The notes beneath the pieces were generated by a model, which worked only from the letters and a program-made list of their open reading frames with translations, had not been told where the DNA came from and did no database searches. From NCBI GenBank assembly GCA_038849555.1, contig JAWCMT010000033.1, positions 1 to 17,222 of the forward strand: a stretch of DNA of 17,222 bases. The letters run 5' to 3'. Shown piece by piece: positions 8,106 to 14,074 of this stretch. Positions within the stretch are counted from its first letter, which is position 1. The number at the start of each line of letters is the position of its first letter. The DNA comes from JAOAIV01 sp038849555 (GTDB lineage Archaea > Thermoproteota > Bathyarchaeia > Bathyarchaeales > Bathycorpusculaceae). A program made the position numbers and the translations under genes.

Positions 8106-8495
8106 ATGGAGATGGGGATAATATCAAAATGGGCGTATCTACTCTTTGTCGTCATAGCTGTCGTAATGGGTCTCGTGGTAGGCTACATGGCGTGGAGCGA
8201 AGGCGGATGGAACGCGGTTGCCACCGTTAACGGCTGGGTTCTCCTTGTGCTAGTAGTGCTGGGCATAATAATCGGGCTTACAACTATAACCGCCAAAGAA
8301 GTAATGCCCTTCCTGATAGCCACGATTGCTTTAGCTGTGGCTGCCGGCGCAAACGTTTGGGAACCCTTATGCGCGATTCATGATTTGCTATATTTCTGGG
8401 CCACAGGAATCCTCAATTACATTGTAGCTTTTGCAGCTCCCGCAGCAGTGATAATTGCAATCAAAGAAATCCTAACAATAGCTAAGGAAAAGTGA
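8106..8495 (+). CDS. Small four-helix membrane protein, function unknown
   Basis: A 129-aa hydrophobic protein with four predicted membrane helices at about 8-29, 40-60, 66-84 and 98-118, and a short basic tail (EILTIAKEK). I recognise no family. It has its own promoter and a strong SD (GAGGGGA), so it is likely well expressed and not part of a larger operon. A second in-frame ATG at 8112 is an alternative start. T-rich stretches at 8517-8547 follow the stop and probably terminate it. Its neighbours (tRNA-Trp and 5S rRNA) say nothing about its role. Confidence 0.8.
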   Translation: MEMGIISKWAYLLFVVIAVVMGLVVGYMAWSEGGWNAVATVNGWVLLVLVVLGIIIGLTTITAKEVMPFLIATIALAVAAGANVWEPLCAIHDLLYFWATGILNYIVAFAAPAAVIIAIKEILTIAKEK

Positions 8496-8516
8496 TAAGT
8501 CAATTTCCCTCACCTC

Positions 8517-8547
8517 CTTTTTCTGTTTTTTAGAGCTTTTTCTTTAC
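8517..8547 (+). terminator. T-rich terminator after the 4-TM gene
   Basis: Three runs of T (CCTTTTTC, GTTTTTTAG, CTTTTTC) occur within about 30 bp starting some 22 bp after the stop. This fits archaeal intrinsic termination at oligo-T tracts. Confidence 0.5.
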
Positions 8548-8686
8548 TTCCGCATAAGCAGCGGCAAAGCCAGCATTGCCTTCAGCTGATAATCTCGCGG
8601 CTAGTAAATGAGACTTGGCGGGTTTTACGGTGCGGTGAGTATGCTTGAAAGCGAAAAGTTAATGAAGGAAAAATGCCGTGTATTGC

Positions 8687-8812
8687 TGGGTTTGCCGGCC
8701 ATAGGGCACGGGTCCCACCTGATCCCATTCCGAACTCAGAAGTTAAACCGTGCTCCGTTCCCAGCTGTAGTGTGGTCTTCGGCCACGTGAACCTGGGAAA
8801 GCTGGCAGCCCA
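8687..8812 (+). rRNA. 5S ribosomal RNA
   Basis: Contains the conserved 5S core: GGTCCCACC, CCATTCCGAACTCAGAAGTTAA, then GGTCTTCGGCC and CCTGGGAA. Helix I pairs TGGG...GCCGGC (from 8687) with GCTGGC-A-GCCCA (to 8812), with one bulged T. No 16S or 23S gene is in the window, so the 5S gene is unlinked or transcribed alone, as in many TACK archaea. A weak promoter-like stretch lies at 8651-8664. The ends are uncertain by a few bases. Confidence 0.93.
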
Positions 8813-8845
8813 CTTAAATGCTTGAAGATGCGGAGAGATTTAGCT

Positions 8846-8858
8846 AAGATTTATAACT
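8846..8858 (+). promoter_or_regulatory. TATA box of the DUF1512 gene
   Basis: AAGATTTATAACT is a good archaeal TATA element. It would give a start site near 8880, shortly before the GGTGA SD and the GTG at 8893. Confidence 0.5.
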
Positions 8859-8892
8859 GAGTGCTGAATGTTTTTGGAGACGTGGTGAAACC

Positions 8893-10029
8893 GTGAATTT
8901 GCTGGCAGTTCTGCCCGCGCTAACAGGTCAGCTCGGAGGATCCGGTGACAGTATATCACAGATTCTGAGCATACTATTCTACGTGATTTTCATAGTTTTC
9001 CTGTTTTATGGGCAAAGAATTCAAATGTACGTGATGATCCGCGAGGTTGAGGGATCGCTTTACAAGTTAAAGTACATCAAGGAAGAAGGGCGTAGAATCA
9101 CGATTGAAACAATAAAAGAGCTTGGCAAGCCGCAAACTGACCCCGCCGCAAGAGTTGACCGCTATCTGGATTATTTCACAATCCAGCCGCAGAGCATGGA
9201 TCCCGCAGGCATTGTTTACAAGCTTGATCACATTCTTGATGTGAGGGACGCCAGGCTTAAGGATGAAGTAAAAATTATGGCGCCTGCAAGCGACGAAGTT
9301 CAAGTAAACAATCTGGAGAACACGCTGGAGGCAGCCATGGCGCTTAATTACATCTACAAAGTTGTACGCCACTATTATATTCAAGGCAAGAAGACGCTAA
9401 GCCTCTACATTATAATGCAGCTGCAGATGATATTACCCTTGGTTATGAAGGAGGCAGAAGCCTACGCCAGCGCGCTGAAAGCCTTCGCGTATGGGCAACC
9501 TATAGGCGACGGTGTTGGCCCGCTAGTTGCTGCGAAGCTTATGCATGGCTATGAAGCACGGAAAGTTCCGAAAGACTGCGTAGTAGCCGAAGTACCATTA
9601 GAAGGACGCACCGCGTTTGTCATGAAGGCGGAAGGCCCGGGTGGCAACGTGGGCAAGCCAGGCGACGCTATAAAGGCGGTTATTGAGGAGAATAAGGGTA
9701 AAATTGCGGCGGTAATAATGATTGACGCTGGCTTGAAGCTTGAAGGCGAGATGGTAGGCGAAGTTGCTGAAGGCATCGGCGCTGCAATCGGAGGTCCAGG
9801 CGTTGACCAGTACAAGATTGAAGAGGCACTAGTGGATTATCACATTCCCATTTATGCCGTGATAGTTAAGGAGGACATCGGTGACGCGGTTTCGCCAATG
9901 CGCAAAGAAATCTCCGATTCAGTGGACAAGGTAATTGAACGCGTTAAAAGTGTTATTTTGGAAAGGACCAAAGAAGGTGACAAAGTCATCATCTTCGGTG
10001 TGGGTAATACAATTGGCATTGGACAGTAA
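8893..10029 (+). CDS. DUF1512 family archaeal membrane-anchored protein
   Basis: A 378-aa protein with one N-terminal membrane helix (about 22-42, ILSILFYVIFIVFLFYG), followed by a large soluble part. The length, single N-terminal anchor and conserved glycine-rich end (FGVGNTIGIGQ) match the archaeal DUF1512 family, whose function is not known. The segment 185-290 is rich in small and glycine residues (QPIGDGVGPL, GPGGNVGKPGDA, IGGPGVDQY), which resembles a nucleotide- or phosphate-binding domain, but no classical motif is present. The start is GTG with GGTGA upstream. It is followed after 14 bp by the zinc-ribbon membrane protein gene, so the two are probably cotranscribed. Confidence 0.78.
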   Translation: MNLLAVLPALTGQLGGSGDSISQILSILFYVIFIVFLFYGQRIQMYVMIREVEGSLYKLKYIKEEGRRITIETIKELGKPQTDPAARVDRYLDYFTIQPQSMDPAGIVYKLDHILDVRDARLKDEVKIMAPASDEVQVNNLENTLEAAMALNYIYKVVRHYYIQGKKTLSLYIIMQLQMILPLVMKEAEAYASALKAFAYGQPIGDGVGPLVAAKLMHGYEARKVPKDCVVAEVPLEGRTAFVMKAEGPGGNVGKPGDAIKAVIEENKGKIAAVIMIDAGLKLEGEMVGEVAEGIGAAIGGPGVDQYKIEEALVDYHIPIYAVIVKEDIGDAVSPMRKEISDSVDKVIERVKSVILERTKEGDKVIIFGVGNTIGIGQ

Positions 10030-10043
10030 GGAGGAAAAAGGGC

Positions 10044-10454
10044 GTGAGTGAAAATTCATCTTCAGCAACCACTAAAATCTCAACTTATCTAACAATGATT
10101 GTGCTGATAGTTTTAGCGTTATCCATGGTGGCGCTTATATCATCCGTTAATCTCTTCGTTGGAGGCAATGAAGTCGCAGCTGGATACCTACTTGTTATAG
10201 GCTTAATTGCCATGGCTTTGTCGCTTTATGTCATGGTTCAATCGCGCAAACGCATTGCAGACATGAAAATTGAAGCGCCCAAAGTCATGACCACAATTGA
10301 ATGCAGAAAATGCGGGTTCAAGAGCCTCAGAGAGTTTCAGCGCGGTGACTTCGTGTTCAAGGAGCTTGACCAATGCCAAAAATGCAATGAGAAAATGCTG
10401 ATAACAGCCATCTTCAAGGAAGTTAGAGAAAAAGAGAAAACCTTCGCGGTTTAA
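10044..10454 (+). CDS. Small membrane protein with C-terminal zinc ribbon
   Basis: 136 aa. Two membrane helices (about 14-35 and 45-66) are followed by a cytosolic four-cysteine zinc ribbon: C87-x2-C90 and C111-x2-C114 (CRKCGF and CQKC). The GTG start has GGAGG 9 bases upstream, within the tail of the DUF1512 gene's intergenic gap, indicating an operon. A membrane-tethered zinc ribbon next to DUF1512 suggests a joint membrane complex; the function is unknown. Its stop overlaps the stop of the convergent aminopeptidase gene by 4 bp. Confidence 0.8.
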   Translation: MSENSSSATTKISTYLTMIVLIVLALSMVALISSVNLFVGGNEVAAGYLLVIGLIAMALSLYVMVQSRKRIADMKIEAPKVMTTIECRKCGFKSLREFQRGDFVFKELDQCQKCNEKMLITAIFKEVREKEKTFAV

Positions 10455-11356
10455 GTTAGAACTTCGCAGCCATTTTCTGTTATGAGCACTGTATGCTCCG
10501 CTTGTGCGACGGGTCTTCGGCTTGTTTCGATAAACACGGGGTAGCCCATAATTGCCTTGGATTTGTAAAGTTCCTTGAAGGCTTCGCGATGCTGCTCTGT
10601 GGGAACCACGCTTTTCAGCCAGCGCTCAGCAAAAGGCAAAGTTCTAAAATTGTCTTCGATAAAATTGAGAAGCTGTCGGGCAGAGGTGTTCTTTACGGAT
10701 TTGGTTTTGACTAAACGGAAAATCGTGATTTCTGGGCCGTCTTCAACGCGGCCAACGGCGTCTGGAAGCGTGACGAACGGTTCTATAGCGTAAACTTCGC
10801 CAGCCTGAACCTTCGTTAATGAAATTTGCGCAACATTTGGTATAGAGGTTCCAGCGTGGATGAGGTATCTGCCCACAGAATGCCCCGTAAGGTTAGAGAT
10901 GGGCTTGAAACCTCGATTCTTTATGGCCTTTTCAATTACTTCTCCAATTTTCGAAGTTGCCATGCCTGAATGAATGCTGCCTATGGCTGCGTTCAACGCA
11001 TGCTCAGCCGCCGCCTGCATGCCCGCATAGGCAGGGTCAAAGCAAACCGTGAAGGCAGTGTCTGTTACGTAACCGTCCACGTGGACGCCTATGTCAACTT
11101 TCACGATGGCTTTTTCAGGAATTCTGTGTTCATCGTTTGGCGGCGAAGTGTAATGAGCGGCAACTTCGTTTATGGAGACGTTGCAGGGAAAAGCAGGTTT
11201 ACCGCCTTTTCTGCGGATAAGCTCCTCAGCTTTTTCACATACCTGAATTATAGGCATGTATTCGCGGACGAAGCTGCGCATTTCTTCGCGAGTTTCCCGT
11301 AGAATCTTGCCTGATAAACGAAATTTTTCTATGACTTCTTCATCGTAACGGCTCAT
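10451..11356 (-). CDS. map: Type II methionine aminopeptidase
   Basis: Removes the initiator methionine from nascent proteins; cytosolic and ribosome-associated. All five metal ligands of the family are present: D88 and D99 (VDIGVHVDGYVTDTAF, 11 residues apart), H159 (GHSVGRY), E192 (IEPF) and E287 (QAEHTV); H68 (AAHYTS) matches the conserved substrate-binding histidine. The insert between about 215 and 275 is the type II subdomain, and the 301-aa length is standard for archaea. The ATG at 11356 has only a weak purine-rich SD (GAAGTGAAG). Its own TATA box lies at 11426-11433. It converges with the zinc-ribbon gene, with a 4-bp stop overlap. Confidence 0.95.
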   Translation of the reverse strand: MSRYDEEVIEKFRLSGKILRETREEMRSFVREYMPIIQVCEKAEELIRRKGGKPAFPCNVSINEVAAHYTSPPNDEHRIPEKAIVKVDIGVHVDGYVTDTAFTVCFDPAYAGMQAAAEHALNAAIGSIHSGMATSKIGEVIEKAIKNRGFKPISNLTGHSVGRYLIHAGTSIPNVAQISLTKVQAGEVYAIEPFVTLPDAVGRVEDGPEITIFRLVKTKSVKNTSARQLLNFIEDNFRTLPFAERWLKSVVPTEQHREAFKELYKSKAIMGYPVFIETSRRPVAQAEHTVLITENGCEVLT

Positions 11357-11425
11357 TACTTCTTCACTTCTATGTTAATCAGCTCTTTTGCAAGAGGATA
11401 GTTTGTTGTATAACTTAAGTGTTAG

Positions 11426-11433
11426 TATAAAAA
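11426..11433 (-). promoter_or_regulatory. TATA box of map
   Basis: The minus strand reads TTTTTATA preceded by CGC. It would start transcription near 11402, about 46 nt before the map ATG. Confidence 0.5.
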
Positions 11434-11488
11434 GCGAGTAGAAAATTACAAAAGAACGAAATTAAAATTACTTGCCTGCCGTCGGTTG

Positions 11489-12040
11489 TTAGGGCGTGTA
11501 GACCTTCGGGTCTAGAGTTGCGAAGACGTTTCCGCCTAAGTGGAAGAGCATCCGCGCTTTGCTTATGTCATACTTGTCAGTAAAGACATCTTTTTCAGCA
11601 TAAGCTTCTACAACTTCGCCGACGAAAATGGTGTGATCGCCAGCTTTGAATTGAGTTTGCAGCTTGCATTCTAGATGGGCTATACACTCTTTTACGATAG
11701 GCGCCTTCACCTTTCGGGCGGGCAGCGGCGTCAAACCTGTCTCGCGGAATTTATCGTGGCTTCGGCCGCTAACTTTGCCGCATGCCAATGTCTGCTTAAC
11801 AATTTCTACCGTTGGAATGTTAATCACGAACTCTTTTGTTTCCTCAATAAGCGTATGCGAATAACGACTGGGCGCTATGCTCACCGCCGCCATTGGTGGG
11901 TTCATTGAAGCAGGCATTGCCCAAGCTAAAGGCAAAACATTAGGCTTCCCAGCTTTCCCAACACAGGAGACAAGAACTGTATGCGTCGGATGAAGAAGCC
12001 TGTAAACAGAAGAGAAATCCACATTAATTTTTTCTGACAT
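11489..12040 (-). CDS. Flavin reductase-like / flavoredoxin (FMN-binding split barrel)
   Basis: A 183-aa member of the flavin reductase-like domain family: it binds FMN and reduces flavin or passes electrons to partners in the cytosol. Visible features are the N-terminal HPTHTVLVSCVGKAGKPNVLPLAWAMPAS strand pair, MAAVSIAPSRYSHTLI, the EFVINIP strand, CGKVSGRSHDKF, and the dimer-barrel segment GDHTIFVGEVVEAYAE. Length is typical. The ATG at 12040 has SD GGGTGA seven bases upstream. The gene now lies just left of the integrated element; reconstruction of the empty site puts it 15 nt after the trpS stop, so it was probably the second gene of a trpS operon and has lost that upstream promoter. Confidence 0.88.
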   Translation of the reverse strand: MSEKINVDFSSVYRLLHPTHTVLVSCVGKAGKPNVLPLAWAMPASMNPPMAAVSIAPSRYSHTLIEETKEFVINIPTVEIVKQTLACGKVSGRSHDKFRETGLTPLPARKVKAPIVKECIAHLECKLQTQFKAGDHTIFVGEVVEAYAEKDVFTDKYDISKARMLFHLGGNVFATLDPKVYTP

Positions 12041-12054
12041 ACGCTTTCACCCTT

Positions 12055-12071
12055 TTTAACGTTTTATGTGG
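12055..12071. repeat. attL, 17-bp direct repeat (left end)
   Basis: TTTAACGTTTTATGTGG, identical to 16903-16919; identity stops on both sides. On the minus strand it is a duplicated piece of the trpS 3' end (CAC ATA AAA CGT TAA) and leads directly into the flavin reductase SD and ATG. Confidence 0.88.
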
Positions 12072-12484
12072 TATCAGCTTTAATGGCGACGTAAAAGTGT
12101 TTCTCCATCTCCCGCGCCTATCTTCCCTCTTTTTTCATACATGTATGGAACCGTTAAAAAAAAGTTTTTAGTGGTTTCTTATTATTATTTAAATACTTAG
12201 GGGATGCGATTTTTATGCTAAGCCGCGGCTTATATATAAACTGTGATAAAATGTAGCTTTTATCAACTTAAAGCATAAAAAATCACAATTTTGGCTTGTT
12301 TCTGCGGAAAGAAGCGTTTTCCGCGGCGTTCAGAAATTGCGGCGAAGAGCGTTTTCCATGATTTTAATTAGTCTTGCGATTAAAATTTAATTTTAATCTC
12401 GCATAATAAAATTTAAGCAAAAAAGGCAGCGGGGCAAGGCTGAAATAAGCATGAAAGTGTATATTACTTATGGAGGCTTAAGTA
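12072..12484. other. Gene-free left end of the element with palindromes (candidate origin)
   Basis: About 410 bp with no credible gene. It is strongly AT-rich and contains the perfect palindrome TAAGCCGCGGCTTA (12219-12232) running into TATATATAAA; the hairpin GCGGAAA/TTTCCGC (12304-12310, 12318-12324); a direct repeat AGCGTTTTCC (12313-12322 and 12348-12357); and the inverted repeat GATTAAAA/TTTTAATC (12378-12385, 12391-12398). This clustering is typical of replication origins or multi-operator control regions. It also contains the probable promoter (about 12406-12416) and SD (GGAGG at 12472) of the zinc-finger gene. Confidence 0.5.
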
Positions 12485-12664
12485 TTGCCGTTTAAAGCCT
12501 TCATTAAAAGCAAGTGTGGAAGGCATCCTAAGCAGTGCGATAAGTGCCAGGCATCCTTCGGCGTTGGTGATGTTTACTACAGCAGATTTGTAGTGAACAA
12601 GAGCGGCGTGTCTATTAAGAGTCACCTGTGCGTGAGCTGTTACAACAAAAAGTTTGTTGATTGA
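12485..12664 (+). CDS. 59-aa zinc-finger protein of the element
   Basis: Starts at TTG 12485 with GGAGG eight bases upstream; stop TGA 12662-12664. The protein is basic and carries two CxxC knuckles, C18-x2-C21 (CDKC) and C49-x2-C52 (CVSC), plus C11, H14 and H47, enough for one zinc ribbon and perhaps part of a second site. The segment between the knuckles (SFGVGDVYYSRFVV) resembles the beta-hairpin of a zinc ribbon. I recognise no specific family. As the first gene after the candidate origin it may bind nucleic acid (replication or regulation); this is inference. Confidence 0.75.
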   Translation: MPFKAFIKSKCGRHPKQCDKCQASFGVGDVYYSRFVVNKSGVSIKSHLCVSCYNKKFVD

Positions 12665-12689
12665 GCAATCTTACACAAAAAAGGTTAGG

Positions 12690-12705
12690 GTTTTTAGTGA
12701 AAAAC
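12690..12705 (+). terminator. Weak hairpin after the zinc-finger gene
   Basis: GTTTTT-AGTG-AAAAAC, a perfect 6-bp stem with a 4-nt loop, beginning 25 bp after the stop. It is AT-only apart from the closing G-C pair, so it is a weak terminator candidate. Confidence 0.25.
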
Positions 12706-12731
12706 TCAGTTGTCTAAAAAAGAGGGATTGT

Positions 12732-12926
12732 TAGGCGAAGTTTCCTATGCTGCCTCTCCGCCGCCTTTCCGCATAGCGCTGGGGCATCATCGGTTTATGC
12801 GTGGCACAACCCACCCTGCTGGTAGGTGCCTCGCAGGGTTTTAAGCGTGATATGGAGGCGCGGTCAATGACAGCGCCGTCCAGCACTCAGCCTCGGTTCT
12901 GCGGGGCAGAAGGAAAACTTAGCTTA
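12732..12926. ncRNA. Structured RNA candidate, four hairpins closed by a terminal helix
   Basis: A GC-rich island in AT-rich surroundings. The ends pair: 12735-12745 with 12912-12923 gives ten Watson-Crick pairs with one G.A mismatch and one bulged A, extendable on the plus strand by T-A, A-T and G.U. Inside are CTATGC/GCATAG (12745-12750, 12771-12776), CCCTGC/GCAGGG (12814-12819, 12833-12838), a 9-bp hairpin TGGA-GGCGC/GCGCC-TCCA with a bulged G (12853-12882), and TTCTGC/GCAGAA with loop GGG (12897-12911). It lies between two convergent element genes. The strand is undecided: the G.U pair favours plus, while a T6 run at the far end (minus strand CTTTTTTAG, 12714-12722) favours minus. SRP and RNase P signatures are not seen. 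Confidence 0.55.
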
Positions 12927-13127
12927 TGGAATTTCTCTTGAGGCTCGTGAGGCGGCGGCTATGCCTACCAGAAGCGCTATCAGCACGAGTATAGATGCCA
13001 TTGTGGTTGCTGCGCTGGTTAGTGAGGCGCTTACGGTTGCCATGAAGCCGAGTGTGCAGAGAATCAGCACTATGGCGATTGCCAGCACGTAGCCAAGGAT
13101 TGGTCTTACCGTATCCAGCAAGCCCAT
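12924..13127 (-). CDS. 67-aa two-helix membrane protein of the element
   Basis: ATG at 13127 with GGTGGTGA upstream (spacing about 9). Two hydrophobic helices at about 10-31 and 41-60, rich in alanine, isoleucine and leucine, with a short basic C-terminus (SRASREIP). The amino-acid pattern is convincingly protein-like, in contrast to the longer overlapping frame here. No family is recognised; small two-helix proteins are common in archaeal plasmids and as virion proteins of spindle-shaped viruses, but nothing specific links it to them. It may be cotranscribed with the gene at 13178-13636, which ends 50 bp upstream of it. Confidence 0.65.
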   Translation of the reverse strand: MGLLDTVRPILGYVLAIAIVLILCTLGFMATVSASLTSAATTMASILVLIALLVGIAAASRASREIP

Positions 13128-13177
13128 GCGGTTTTTTCACCACCAATTCACTGTCAAATAATAATATTTGCGGATTC

Positions 13178-13636
13178 TCATTTTAATTTTACCTGCTTAA
13201 GCTCCATGTACGCATCGTATATTTCCTTCCATACACGCGATTTTTTGCTGCGGATTTTAGCGTATATAAGGAGGGGTATTTCTTTGTCTGTTAGCGTGGG
13301 TGCTGCTTCACTTTCAGGCTTATTAATGGCTTGAGCTTTAGTTGACTCATGTAAAAGTTGACCATTTAATTTTGCCTTCTCATCCTCAGAAATAAGGTCC
13401 TCAATAATTTTAGGATTTGCAGATTTAAAACCAATAAAGGATCTGTTGCCTAGAAATTTTAGAACTTGAAAGTTTCCAACTTTGCCTTTTTCCACACTCC
13501 TATACCATCGATAAAAACTTGTTCTTTTGGTTTTATCGTCTTTGGCATATTCTTTGGCGCATTGTTCGGTGCGTAACCAAACACCTTTTTTTCTAAGGAT
13601 TTCTGCAATTTCTTGTTCTATGTTACTAGGTAACAT
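13178..13636 (-). CDS. 152-aa lysine-rich protein of the element, possibly DNA-binding
   Basis: No family recognised. The N-terminal 80 residues are basic and mixed alpha/beta (IEQEIAEILRKKGVWLRTEQC, FYRWYRSVEKGKVGNFQVLKFL), a pattern compatible with a winged-helix or similar DNA-binding fold. A polar linker (about 90-115) precedes a second basic helix region ending LKQVKLK. There is no SD. The TATA element CTTTTATTTG on the minus strand (13661-13670) lies about 29 bp before the ATG, so the transcript is probably leaderless. It diverges from the ribbon-helix-helix gene, with 51 bp between the two starts, a typical layout for a regulator controlling both. Confidence 0.65.
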   Translation of the reverse strand: MLPSNIEQEIAEILRKKGVWLRTEQCAKEYAKDDKTKRTSFYRWYRSVEKGKVGNFQVLKFLGNRSFIGFKSANPKIIEDLISEDEKAKLNGQLLHESTKAQAINKPESEAAPTLTDKEIPLLIYAKIRSKKSRVWKEIYDAYMELKQVKLK

Positions 13637-13658
13637 ACGTAGTAGCTATACGTTGGAC

Positions 13659-13672
13659 TTCAAATAAAAGTT
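13659..13672 (-). promoter_or_regulatory. TATA box for a leaderless transcript
   Basis: On the minus strand AACTTTTATTTGAA. Its centre is about 29 bp upstream of the ATG at 13636 and no SD is present, which together indicate initiation at or next to the start codon. Confidence 0.5.
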
Positions 13673-13687
13673 TGACGGTGATCAGGA

Positions 13688-13843
13688 ATGCCGAAAACAA
13701 TAAAGTTAGATGCGAGAACCGCCCTGAGGCTTCCTAGCAAGCTGCGGGAACAGATAGTTCAGCTAGTTGCTGAGGGCAAGTACCGAAGCTTAAGCCATGT
13801 TGTGCGAGAGGCGCTTGAAAAATTTTTAGATGATAAAAATTGA
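13688..13843 (+). CDS. Ribbon-helix-helix (CopG/Arc-type) regulator, 51 aa
   Basis: ATG at 13688 with GGTGATC upstream. The protein shows the RHH pattern: an N-terminal beta strand (TALRLPSKL), helix A (REQIVQLVAEG), a KYRSLS turn and helix B (HVVREALEKFL). Such proteins dimerise and bind operators through the paired strands. It is probably the repressor or copy-control factor of the element and may control the divergent gene at 13636. Its stop overlaps the next start (TTGA), implying translational coupling. Confidence 0.85.
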   Translation: MPKTIKLDARTALRLPSKLREQIVQLVAEGKYRSLSHVVREALEKFLDDKN

Positions 13844-13956
13844 ACGCTGAGAATGTACGTGGTAAATGTAGATTCTGCGGTGCTGAAACTGTCGGCGGCG
13901 CTGACGTATGTCATAACTGCTTAGGGTGTGGATGGAGAGGGCCAAGTGAACGCTGA
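13840..13956 (+). CDS. 38-aa zinc-ribbon peptide
   Basis: TTG start at 13840 overlaps the RHH stop as TTGA, and the frame stops at TGA 13954-13956. It carries five cysteines: C10-x2-C13 (CRFC), C24-x2-C27 (CHNC) and C30, followed by GWRGPSER. This is a compact zinc ribbon. No SD is needed if translation is coupled to the RHH gene. Confidence is limited by the length, but the CxxC pairs in this one frame argue strongly for a real gene. Confidence 0.65.
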   Translation: MNAENVRGKCRFCGAETVGGADVCHNCLGCGWRGPSER

Positions 13957-14074
13957 GAAGATGCAAGGGAGAGATGCTTGCTTGCCTCAGGCGCGGCCCT
14001 CTCACACAGAACCCTGTTTCGTTGGCTTGCGCTTAAAAGATTTTTGCAAGGAGCGGCTAAACCATGACTGCTGA
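13946..14074 (+). CDS. Possible 42-aa coupling ORF
   Basis: GTG at 13946 overlaps the end of the zinc-ribbon ORF, and the stop overlaps the ATPase start at 14064. It begins MNAE, the same as the preceding ORF, because a 13-bp repeat (TGAACGCTGAGAA) underlies both starts. A weak SD (GGAG at 13933) precedes it. Composition is not distinctive (three cysteines, several basic residues). It may be a real coupled peptide or simply a leader. Confidence 0.3.
   Translation: MNAEKMQGRDACLPQARPSHTEPCFVGLRLKDFCKERLNHDC

Noticed and set aside
8608..8790. A 60-codon reading frame
   Set aside because: It runs through the 5S rRNA gene and is explained by it.
12732..12926. Identification of the structured region as SRP RNA or RNase P RNA
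   Set aside because: The SRP S-domain GGAAG...GAGCAG signature and the RNase P GAGGAAAGUC and ACAGAA cores are absent on both strands, and the length is short for either. Location inside a mobile element also argues against a housekeeping RNA.
12924..13127. Calling the two-helix protein a spindle-virus coat protein
   Set aside because: Only size and two hydrophobic helices agree; no sequence motif or other virion gene supports it.
12919..13146. A 75-codon minus-strand reading frame
   Set aside because: It overlaps the 67-aa two-helix membrane protein in another frame and has a random-looking arginine/serine/histidine composition, whereas the shorter frame has clear membrane helices and an SD.
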